From Leptospira stimsonii (GTDB lineage Bacteria; Spirochaetota; Leptospiria; Leptospirales; Leptospiraceae): DNA of 64,000 nt. The stretch covers positions 124,001 through 188,000 of the forward strand of contig NZ_QHCS01000001.1 of NCBI RefSeq assembly GCF_003545875.1, read 5' to 3'. Positions 33,540 to 40,958 of the stretch are shown here, in pieces; within the stretch, counting starts at the first letter, position 1, and the number at the start of each line of letters is the position of its first letter. Under the pieces are notes generated by a model, which saw nothing but the letters and a program-made list of their open reading frames with translations, was not told the origin of the DNA and searched no databases. The translations under genes were made by a program, and so were the position numbers.

Positions 33540-33644
33540 GCTTTCCTCGGTCTTTATAGACAAGGTTCCAGCGGAATAAGAATGTTTCAACTCTCTAAAG
33601 AAGCGATTCTATAAGTAGAATCGGAAAAAGGCAGGTTTAAAAGA

Positions 33645-33680
33645 TGAAAAACCGGGAGCCTCAAAAGCTGACCCGGTTCA
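33645..33680 (-). terminator. terminator of the 38-codon membrane gene
   Basis: AACCGGG (33650-33656) pairs with CCCGGTT (33672-33678), extended inward by AGC/GCT with a two-base bulge. On the minus strand the stem is followed by TTTCATCTTTT. It lies 17 bases after the stop of the small minus-strand gene. Confidence 0.65.
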
Positions 33681-33694
33681 AATTTACTCGAAAA

Positions 33695-33811
33695 CTAACG
33701 ATGAACGTAATGTTTAAGAGCCCGAATTGGAATTCGTTCCCGGGAAACCCTGGTTTTATACTGCTCAAAGAGAATTAAGAAGAGTAAGGTGATCAGAAAT
33801 AAGTTTTCCAT
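33695..33811 (-). CDS. probable 38-residue membrane protein
   Basis: An ATG-TAG frame of 38 residues in an otherwise gene-free stretch. Residues 3-15 are strongly hydrophobic (NLFLITLLFLILF), followed by a basic tail (EQYKTRVSRERIPIRALKHY). This one-pass, positive-inside design is common for small membrane proteins. The ribosome-binding site is weak. A good Rho-independent terminator directly downstream on the same strand supports a real transcript. No family recognised. Confidence 0.45.
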   Translation of the reverse strand: MENLFLITLLFLILFEQYKTRVSRERIPIRALKHYVHR

Positions 33812-34097
33812 ACTTACAGTGGACTACAATTCCTAAAAAAAATCGAATCATTTTGGAAATTTTTTTCCAAAAGTTATTTCTTCAATCGTTCTTTTTTTGG
33901 AAATAAATTGACTGCTTCGAAAAAAAAGAAAATAAACTTTGGCACACTTTTTTCTCGGCAAGGTATATTGAACTCAGGAATCTTCTGAGACAAACCTAAC
34001 GATTTCTCAATTTCAGAAATGCAGAATCGATTCCAAAAAGATAAATCACCCTTCGTTTATGAAATTCTCCGAAAAAAAAAGAACGAAAGTATCGTTC
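33812..34097. other. 286-base gene-free region
   Basis: A/T-rich, with several runs of A or T. A plus-strand promoter-like pair (TTGACT 33908-33913, AATAAA 33931-33936, 17-base spacing) has no gene downstream on that strand. It probably holds the promoter of the 38-codon gene on the minus strand. Confidence 0.3.
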
Positions 34098-34328
34098 TTA
34101 TTTTCCTTGCAGGATGTTCTTTGCCGCAGATTTGATCGAGTTTTTCAATTTGGTTCGACTGGCGGTTGAGAGCTTCGCCATAATTTCAATCGTCTTAACG
34201 AATTCCTCAGCGGCTAAATCTACCATATCGGAAAGACGAATGTCGTTCTTTTTTACGGAGGAAGACACGGAAGCTCGTTTTTTTTTCGGAGTCGCTTTTT
34301 GGATTTTGGTCTTCTTTTTTTGGACCAT
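34098..34328 (-). CDS. small basic protein with H1-like lysine-rich N-terminus
   Basis: A 76-residue protein. Residues 1-28 are lysine-rich (VQKKKTKIQKATPKKKRAS and VKKND), like histone H1 tails. Residues 30-76 form a compact helical part (LSDMVDLAAEEFVKTIEIM, then STASRTKLKNSIKSAAKNIL). GAGGGG lies 8-9 bases before the ATG. It is probably a nucleoid- or RNA-binding protein. It belongs to no family I can name, and is encoded 3 kb from the all-lysine/alanine 30-residue protein. Confidence 0.65.
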   Translation of the reverse strand: MVQKKKTKIQKATPKKKRASVSSSVKKNDIRLSDMVDLAAEEFVKTIEIMAKLSTASRTKLKNSIKSAAKNILQGK

Positions 34329-34405
34329 GATGAATTCCCCTCGGAAAAGAATAATGGATACGGATTCTATGAATGCTTCGGATCGAATCCAGCAGAAAGT
34401 GAAAC

Positions 34406-34708
34406 TTATTCCAAAAATATTCCCATAACGCGATAACAGTCCATTTTGCTTTCTGAAATTTCAATTACCGACCCGTCCGGACCGAATTCTTGCAATTTGA
34501 TTTTATCCGGAAATCCGGTTTTAGAGACAGAATCCGATACGACAAAGAACGTGGAGTATTTCCGAAGATTCAGACAATTCTCGACCTTCCTTCCATGGAG
34601 AAACATGGTCCCTTCTTGTTCATGGGAAGAATCTGGAATTAAGATCAAATCGGATCCGTTAAAGATGCGAATCTGACCAGTCTGTATATTCTCAGCCTTA
34701 ATGTGCAT
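34406..34708 (-). CDS. conserved small cytoplasmic protein, unknown
   Basis: A 100-residue protein, probably mostly beta. Segments: HIKAENIQTGQIRIFNGSDLILI, GTMFLHGRKVENCLNLRKY, STFFVVSD and DGSVIEISESKMDCYRVMG. I choose the ATG at 34708 over a TTG at 34720, since AGGA sits at a workable distance only for the ATG. It might be a small regulator or binding domain, but nothing in it is diagnostic. The lysine-rich gene follows 77 bases downstream. Confidence 0.5.
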   Translation of the reverse strand: MHIKAENIQTGQIRIFNGSDLILIPDSSHEQEGTMFLHGRKVENCLNLRKYSTFFVVSDSVSKTGFPDKIKLQEFGPDGSVIEISESKMDCYRVMGIFLE

Positions 34709-34954
34709 AATTCGAACCAATCCTGAGAGAAAAATCCCTCACCCGTCCTAACTCCGAAATAGCGTATTTGTATTTGAAGAATGCTAAAAAGGAACCGGTC
34801 GGAAATCTAACTATATTCTCGTTCCACAACTGCAACTGAATTCAGAATCAGCTTTTCGATTTTGAGATCCACGAAAAAACAACACCTTCTTTGACTATTC
34901 TTCGAAGATGCTCGGAAAATGTACAGACTGATCTTCTTGGAAATTTATTTCAAT

Positions 34955-36478
34955 TCAAGATAAAATTCCTTTTAAAAAGCCGTTTTCATTTATAATTTTT
35001 AATTTCGAACGATCGATTTCCAGTGTTTCGTCCGTTTTTAGGAGCTCGCCATTCTTATTATATGCATTTACCATAACATATCTACCAGATTTCATCTTAA
35101 CGAGGACGAGTGAATAAGGCGCTTTTGTAAAAGAACCGGGGTTCATGTTAACGGTTGTAGAAGAATAAACCGTTCCAATCTCGTTTTGTTTTGCGCCGTT
35201 CTGGTTTAAGAAGAGTTTCGGCCGTTTTACGGACTTCGATTTTACTTTAAAAGATTCTGATGAAAAAATCGCAACGGAATTGATGCTATCCACGCCACCG
35301 TTTCCACCCAAGAGAGATTTTCCAGGTCGTGTCACTTGAATGTTCGGAACTTCTTTAGAATACAATCCGTAATGCGCGGCAAGGTCGATTAGCCCGGTTG
35401 CGGCCGACATCGACATGGCGGCCTGGTAATTTAAAATTCCGCCCATCTCATTGATCTTAATTTTTTTTCCATTCTTAAATTGTAGCTCTCCGTTCTTCAG
35501 AGTTTGTGCAATTTCTTTCTTCGATAATCCGAAATATTCGGAGGATTGAAGAATCACCATCCCGGTAAAACAATCGTAGATCCACGCGTAATCGATGTCC
35601 TCCCTTTGTATTCCAGCTGAAGCAAATGCGATTGCTCCCGCCATTCCCGCAGGAGTCGCAAAATCACCTTTGAGCATAAAATACTCCGAGTGAGCCGCGT
35701 GACCGGCACCGATAAGATACATCGGCGCCAAATCCTTTCTTAGTTTTCCTTGAGCTTGAAGCTTCTTCGCTTTTTTCTCGGACATAAGTAAGGTTGCAAA
35801 GCCGTGATCGGTAACAATGGCGATCATCGGAGTAGAATACGGATCCGCAATCGTACGAGAGATTTGTTTTTCGGTAATTTCTTGTTGATAAACGCTCGCC
35901 CTCGGATTGGAAATCGCGTTGGATCGAAATCGTCTTGTGATATCTTCTAAATCCTTTTGACTGATTTCGTGCTCGAACATCATTCTTTTCATAAGAAGTC
36001 CGTACATAGCAATCAAAGTCGCGCCATAGTTCAGCTCGAAAACCGGATGACAAACGGTTTCATTCAAACGTTTCAAGTCGGAAACCTGTTTGAAAGAAGA
36101 TTTAGGGATATCCGCCGCGGCGACTAAAACTACCGCTTCCGGATCGGATTGAAGAATCGTCCTCGCTTGTCCGATCGCACCGGTTACACTCGCGCCGCCC
36201 AAATCGATCAAATGCGAACGAAATCCCGTATAACCGAGTTCATTCGCAATACGGACGCTGTGTCCATAACCTGACTTACCTAATGAAGCAGGTTCTATAC
36301 TCACAAAATCCGTGAGCAGATTCTGAAGAACTTCCGGTTTCATTTCCAAAAACTGAAGAAGATCAGATATTGATTTTTTATAATGTTCTAATACTTTTTT
36401 TTCTCCGGACCATTCTTTGTATTCTTCCGGAAAATCGTTTGCGATCGAATCGCTAATTCCTAATAAAACGGGATTCAT
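34955..36478 (-). CDS. cysteine-less thiolase-like protein fused to an OB-fold domain
   Basis: A 507-residue protein with a thiolase fold of the SCP-x/lipid-transfer group (residues 1-400) and a C-terminal OB-like DUF35-type domain (about 415-507: GTVYSSTTVNMNPG, APYSLVLVKMKSGRYV). The position of the nucleophilic cysteine reads LGGASVTGAIGQ (94-103), without Cys. The later DCFTG and GGNGGVDS segments match thiolase-like proteins that lack thiolysis activity. Known relatives such as Ltp2 act as retro-aldolases with a DUF35 partner; here that partner would be fused. It ends an operon with acyl-CoA ligase, dehydrogenase and MaoC hydratase genes, so it probably cleaves a 3-hydroxyacyl-CoA or similar. 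Confidence 0.8.
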   Translation of the reverse strand: MNPVLLGISDSIANDFPEEYKEWSGEKKVLEHYKKSISDLLQFLEMKPEVLQNLLTDFVSIEPASLGKSGYGHSVRIANELGYTGFRSHLIDLGGASVTGAIGQARTILQSDPEAVVLVAAADIPKSSFKQVSDLKRLNETVCHPVFELNYGATLIAMYGLLMKRMMFEHEISQKDLEDITRRFRSNAISNPRASVYQQEITEKQISRTIADPYSTPMIAIVTDHGFATLLMSEKKAKKLQAQGKLRKDLAPMYLIGAGHAAHSEYFMLKGDFATPAGMAGAIAFASAGIQREDIDYAWIYDCFTGMVILQSSEYFGLSKKEIAQTLKNGELQFKNGKKIKINEMGGILNYQAAMSMSAATGLIDLAAHYGLYSKEVPNIQVTRPGKSLLGGNGGVDSINSVAIFSSESFKVKSKSVKRPKLFLNQNGAKQNEIGTVYSSTTVNMNPGSFTKAPYSLVLVKMKSGRYVMVNAYNKNGELLKTDETLEIDRSKLKIINENGFLKGILS

Positions 36479-36515
36479 AAACTTGCCTTTTGGATTTTTT
36501 TTAATTTAGAAAGAA

Positions 36516-36947
36516 TCAAGAATTTGGGTCCGGCGGAAGAACCTTACATTCTCCCTTTCCGATCGTGTCCCCTTTTTGATTGGTCCAGAGAATTTTCATC
36601 TCCACCATCTTTAATCTCTCGACTTTCGATTTTACTTCGACGGTACATGTAATCGTATCTCCGGGATAAACCGGTTTTCGAAACTTGGTCACCGTTTCCA
36701 ATGCGACGGTTCCCAACCCGGGAAGTTTCATTCCCAAAACCGGCGCGAGTAAAGAGGCCGCGAGCCCACCGTGTGCGATCCTTGTTCCGAACATGGTCGT
36801 CTTTGCATATTCTTCGTCCACGTGAAGTGGATTAAAATCCCCGCTGATACCCGCAAAAAGATAAATGTCCGTTTCCGTGATCGTCTTTGAAAAACTCGCT
36901 TTATCGCCGATTTGAATTTCTCCGTAGGATTTCCCTTTTTGATACAT
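36516..36947 (-). CDS. MaoC-family (R)-specific enoyl-CoA hydratase
   Basis: A 143-residue hot-dog-fold hydratase. The hydratase 2 motif is complete: FAGISGDFNPLHVDEEYAK with the catalytic Asp and His, followed by TRIAHGGLAASLL. These enzymes add water to trans-2-enoyl-CoA. It lies between the acyl-CoA dehydrogenase gene (18 bases) and the thiolase-like gene (37 bases) on the same strand, so it likely uses the dehydrogenase product. Confidence 0.93.
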   Translation of the reverse strand: MYQKGKSYGEIQIGDKASFSKTITETDIYLFAGISGDFNPLHVDEEYAKTTMFGTRIAHGGLAASLLAPVLGMKLPGLGTVALETVTKFRKPVYPGDTITCTVEVKSKVERLKMVEMKILWTNQKGDTIGKGECKVLPPDPNS

Positions 36948-36965
36948 TCAAAATTCTCCGTAAAT

Positions 36966-38591
36966 TTATGCGGAAACCGCGGTAGCGCCGAGGATTCCCT
37001 CTTTTAGGAATTCGATGCAGTTTTCGACTTCCTTTTCCGGAACGGTTAAATCGCCGAATGCCGTTAAGAATTCGTTAACACCTTGTTCATCCAATTCTTT
37101 TAGATAACCGATTCCGCGTATATAACGAGCGGTCAAATAATATGCAAGAATTTGAATATCTCTTTCCTTATCGGAAACCTTGTAATGATTGCTGTCTTCG
37201 AGCAAATCCCAAACACTTAATTTGAGAATGGTGGTCAAGGTCAGAAGATCGGCAAAGCCGAATTCAAAAGGTTGTCTTTTTTTTCTTTCCGGATTCTCTC
37301 CGACCGTGCGAATGAGTTTCTCGAGTTTTGTAATCAGCTTTGCAACAGGAGTGTCTTTGATTTTTTTCTCGGAGGAGATCCGAGTTTCTTCGGAAACGGC
37401 GCTATCAATGATATTCTTAAATTTATCGTAACCGCCATAACTTGCTGAAATGATACTTCTCTGTACTTCGGAAGTACCACCTCCGATGGTGCCGAGTTTT
37501 ACATCCCTATAAAGACGGCTTACGGAAACTTCTCTCATATAACCCATTCCACCGAAAATCTGAACCGCATCCGATGCTACTTCTTCACTCACTTCGGAAG
37601 CGTAAACTTTTACAATCGAGCTTTCCATCGGAAGACTCACATCCGGTTCCGCATCTTTTTTGCGTGCGACGAAGTAAATGACCCTTCTTGCCGCGCAGAG
37701 ATAAACCCAGGTTCTCGCTATTTTTTCCTTCATCGCAAAAAAGGAAAGGATCGGTTTTCCGAACTGATGTCGATTCCAAGCGTATTGTAAACAACTCTCT
37801 ATGGAATATTCCATTCCTCCCATTAAGGCCGCAAGAAGAACCGTTCTTTCCCATTCCAGGGTGGCTTTTCCGATTCTTAAAAAACCGGAATTGAGAGGAC
37901 CGAGTAAATTTTCCTCAGGAACGAACATATCTTCGAAAGAAAGTTCGGCGGTCGTGGAAGTGTTGTGGCCTAATTTTTTTAGAACTTTAGAAACTTTGAA
38001 TCCTTTCATATTGGATTCTACGATAAAAGCAGAAACTCCCATCGGACCGCGAGACTTTGTCGTTCGAGCCATCACGATAAAAACTTGTCCATTCGGACCG
38101 TTCGTGATATACATCTTACTTCCGTTCAGAATAAAACCGCCTTGCGTTTTTTCTGCGAAAGTTCTCATTCCCGCCGCATCGGAACCAGAATCCGGTTCGG
38201 TTAAACCTAGACCGGCAATCCATTCACCGGAAGCGAGCTTCGGTAAATATTTATTCTTTTGAGCCTCCGTTCCTTGAAAAAGAATCGGAAGAGTCCCTAT
38301 GATCATGTGTGCACCCCAGGAAAGTCCGAATCCCGAGTCCAACGAACCGGCGTTAAACGCTTCCTGCGCGAGACAACACTGGAAGCAACTTCCTCCTTGT
38401 CCTCCGTATTGTTCCGGAAGAGGAATTCCAAGTAATCCCATACTTCCCATCTCTTTCCAAAGTTCATCGTCCCAGGTGCAATCTTCGTCTCTTTGTTCCA
38501 CGGTCGGAAGCGCTCTTTCTTTTGCGAATTCCTTTACCGTGATATAAAAGTCTCTATCTTCGTTTTTTAAATATGGATTTAAAAACAACAT
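36966..38591 (-). CDS. acyl-CoA dehydrogenase with C-terminal extension
   Basis: A 541-residue flavoenzyme. Residues 1-385 are a standard ACAD: GLTEPDSGSDAAGM (FAD loop), ILNGSKMYITNG, and QIFGGMGYMREVSVSRLYRD. The usual catalytic Glu of IYEGT is replaced (TIGGGTSEVQR), but Glu248 in LEWERTVLLAA occupies the place of the base in isovaleryl-CoA and long-chain dehydrogenases. A helical extension of about 150 residues follows, as in very-long-chain ACADs. It should introduce the alpha,beta double bond. It lies one base from the ligase stop, in the same operon. Confidence 0.92.
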   Translation of the reverse strand: MLFLNPYLKNEDRDFYITVKEFAKERALPTVEQRDEDCTWDDELWKEMGSMGLLGIPLPEQYGGQGGSCFQCCLAQEAFNAGSLDSGFGLSWGAHMIIGTLPILFQGTEAQKNKYLPKLASGEWIAGLGLTEPDSGSDAAGMRTFAEKTQGGFILNGSKMYITNGPNGQVFIVMARTTKSRGPMGVSAFIVESNMKGFKVSKVLKKLGHNTSTTAELSFEDMFVPEENLLGPLNSGFLRIGKATLEWERTVLLAALMGGMEYSIESCLQYAWNRHQFGKPILSFFAMKEKIARTWVYLCAARRVIYFVARKKDAEPDVSLPMESSIVKVYASEVSEEVASDAVQIFGGMGYMREVSVSRLYRDVKLGTIGGGTSEVQRSIISASYGGYDKFKNIIDSAVSEETRISSEKKIKDTPVAKLITKLEKLIRTVGENPERKKRQPFEFGFADLLTLTTILKLSVWDLLEDSNHYKVSDKERDIQILAYYLTARYIRGIGYLKELDEQGVNEFLTAFGDLTVPEKEVENCIEFLKEGILGATAVSA

Positions 38592-38592
38592 C

Positions 38593-40494
38593 TTACTTTG
38601 TTAACTCCATTACTTCTTTTTTAAAGTTTTCTAATATTTCATTTCGTTTCATTTTTAAAGTTCGAGTCATTTCTTTATCCGGATCGAACGGTCTAGGCAC
38701 GACGTAAAATGCGTTTTGTGGTATCAATTCGAACGCCTTAAATCCGCCTTTACGTGAAATTCTGGATGAAATTTCTTTCTTAAAAACTTCACGAACTTTT
38801 GGATTTTGATTCCACTGTGCCGGGTCTTCGGGAATTCCTTCTATCTCCGTTTTCATTCTATCAAAGTCCGGCACAATTAAAACAACAAGATGTTTACTTT
38901 CGTGTCCTGTAACCATGACCTGATTGATAAATGGAGAATTGAGTAGTTGATCCTCGATCGGAACGGGTTCGATATTTTCTCCGCCAGCAAGGACGATCGT
39001 GTCTTTCGCGCGCCCGGCAAAGGAAAGTTCTCCTCTATAATTCACCCGCATGATATCCCCGGTATCAAAAAAACCGTCCTTGTCAAAAACGACTTCGTTG
39101 AGTTCGGGACGTTTGTAATAACCCATAAGGATTTGTTTCGATTTAAGCCAGAGAGTCCCTTTTTTTGTACTTCCTTTCGGAATCGGATTTCCGGCTTCGT
39201 CTTTTAAACGATACTCGTAACCTTCCACAGGAATTCCTACCGTTCCAGAGGAAGGCTTTTTCGGTTTTCGAATCGAAGTCACGGCGGAAGTTTCCGTCAT
39301 TCCATAACCTTCCAAAACGATCAAACCGATCGCAGATAAGAATTTATCTACAACACTCGGAAGCGCACTTCCGGCAGATACGGAAACTCTTAATCTTCCA
39401 CCTAACGCCTTATGAACCGATGAGAAGATTAGAATCGCAAGGACCTTGAGCGGAGAAAGAAACGTTAGTTTCAAGAGCGCGACGAAACGTCTCGTGGACT
39501 CTTTGAAAAACGAAGGTTTTTCGATTTGAAAATCATATCCGAAAAGAATGGATTTGTTAAGCGACCAGATCATTCCAACTTTCAGGAAAAAATGAAACAA
39601 AGCCCTTTTGAAAGCCGACTCTTTGGAGACCTTTGCCATGATTCCGTTATACAAAGATTCCCAAATTCGCGGTACGGAAGGAAAAAGAGTCGGACGAAAG
39701 TCCCGAAGGTCCTCTTTCAAAGAAGTAATATTAGAAATTAAGAATGTGACTCCAAGAGCAACGGTGCAATATTCTATCGCCCGTTCAAATGCGTGCCAAG
39801 GAGGAAGAAGGCTAACGCCCGAATCTTCCGAGGTCAAACCCGCAAAAGCGATCACTTTTTCCACAGCAGAAATCCAACCGGTTTGATTGAGCATGACTCC
39901 TTTTGGAGCCCCCGTCGTCCCCGATGTATAAATCAAAGTCGCAAGTTCATCCGGAGACTTCTCCTTCAAACGATCTCTCACGGCGTTCGGATGACTTTTT
40001 AGAAATTCTCTTCCGGAATGAATCAAACTCAGAACACTTTCCGGACCGGATCTCAATTCTCCCTTATCATCCTCTAAGACGAAAACTTTTTTGATCCCGG
40101 GAATTTGTGGAGCGAGTTGAACCAATCGCGCCTTATCTTTATCCCTTTGAACGATCGCGTATCTACTTTCCGAATGATTGACTATATAAAGAATATCCTC
40201 GTCTACGACATCGGTTCCTCTCGGAACACAGACAGCCCCCGAGCTGATGATCGCCAAGTCCGCTAAAAACCAATTCACACTCGAATCGCAAAGATAAACG
40301 ACCTTATCTTCTTTTGTAATTCCTTCTGCGATTAGGCCCGCCGTAAGTTCATCGACTTGGTCCTTGAGAGTGGAGAAAGTCCTTCCCTGAATTCCGTTCT
40401 GAGTTCTCTTACAAAAAGTTTCTTTGTTCGGAAAACGCTTCGCGGACCGTTCCAAAAGATCGTATAAATATTTAAAATCTGTCTCCAAAATCAT
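38593..40494 (-). CDS. long-chain fatty acyl-CoA ligase (AMP-forming)
   Basis: A 633-residue ANL-superfamily enzyme. Motifs: LIYTSGTTGAPKGVMLNQ (ATP loop), VLEGYGMTETSAVTS, FDTGDIMRVNYRGELSFAGR and DTIVLAGGENIEPVPIE (hinge and C-terminal domain). A 60-residue insert before the second core motif (FFLKVGMIWSLNKS) is typical of long-chain, membrane-associated types. It activates fatty acids with ATP and CoA. It is the first gene of the acyl-CoA operon. Leptospira uses long-chain fatty acids as main carbon source, so this fits central catabolism or lipid salvage. Confidence 0.93.
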   Translation of the reverse strand: MILETDFKYLYDLLERSAKRFPNKETFCKRTQNGIQGRTFSTLKDQVDELTAGLIAEGITKEDKVVYLCDSSVNWFLADLAIISSGAVCVPRGTDVVDEDILYIVNHSESRYAIVQRDKDKARLVQLAPQIPGIKKVFVLEDDKGELRSGPESVLSLIHSGREFLKSHPNAVRDRLKEKSPDELATLIYTSGTTGAPKGVMLNQTGWISAVEKVIAFAGLTSEDSGVSLLPPWHAFERAIEYCTVALGVTFLISNITSLKEDLRDFRPTLFPSVPRIWESLYNGIMAKVSKESAFKRALFHFFLKVGMIWSLNKSILFGYDFQIEKPSFFKESTRRFVALLKLTFLSPLKVLAILIFSSVHKALGGRLRVSVSAGSALPSVVDKFLSAIGLIVLEGYGMTETSAVTSIRKPKKPSSGTVGIPVEGYEYRLKDEAGNPIPKGSTKKGTLWLKSKQILMGYYKRPELNEVVFDKDGFFDTGDIMRVNYRGELSFAGRAKDTIVLAGGENIEPVPIEDQLLNSPFINQVMVTGHESKHLVVLIVPDFDRMKTEIEGIPEDPAQWNQNPKVREVFKKEISSRISRKGGFKAFELIPQNAFYVVPRPFDPDKEMTRTLKMKRNEILENFKKEVMELTK

Positions 40495-40958
40495 TCCCCT
40501 CGAAAAAAGAATATTCTCTTCCGGCAGAAAGAATAGAAATCGAAGTCAGTCTATCAAGTTCTTTTTGCGAAACGCAACGAATTTGAAACGAAATAAACGT
40601 TTGTTCACTGTTCCATCAGATGCCTCATCCAATGAAAGAGACAAAAACCGACTTTTGTCGGTTTCTGATAAACCGGAATTTTCCCGCTCCTTTTGTAAAA
40701 GAAATTTTGAAAAAGAAATCCGAACAACCTGTAATGCAATTTCAATGGAGAATCCGATTTCTACAATATTCGAATCGCCGAAAAAAGAATTGGGAATTTG
40801 AAATCGCACGAGTAAAAAATCTTAATAGAAAAAAAGCAAGAACGGAATTCAGGATCGAAATGGAAGGAAAAAATATAAGTCGAATATCATCCAGCTTCTT
40901 TACGTGGATGAATTAGAATGAAAGGAATATCGAAAAAAACACGCAACTCCGAATCAAT
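40495..40958. other. 464-base gene-free region with a strong hairpin
   Basis: Open frames on both strands lack ribosome-binding sites and sensible composition, and they run through the hairpin at 40645-40664. The region should hold the promoter of the acyl-CoA operon near its left end. The part between 40665 and ligA may be a long ligA 3' end or a separate small RNA. Confidence 0.4.
40643..40664 (-). terminator. hairpin terminator 295 bases downstream of ligA
   Basis: AAACCGAC (40645-40652) and GTCGGTTT (40657-40664) form a perfect 8-base stem with a 4-base loop. On the minus strand the stem is followed by two more T residues and GTCTC, giving a T5 tract. It is in the right orientation to end ligA transcripts or a small RNA. 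Confidence 0.6.

Noticed and set aside
33908..33936. sigma-70-like promoter pair on the plus strand
   Set aside because: No plus-strand gene or terminator follows, and A/T-rich DNA gives such matches by chance; kept only as a note.
40546..40916. overlapping open frames on both strands between the ligase operon and ligA
   Set aside because: Both run through a perfect terminator-like hairpin and have no ribosome-binding site.
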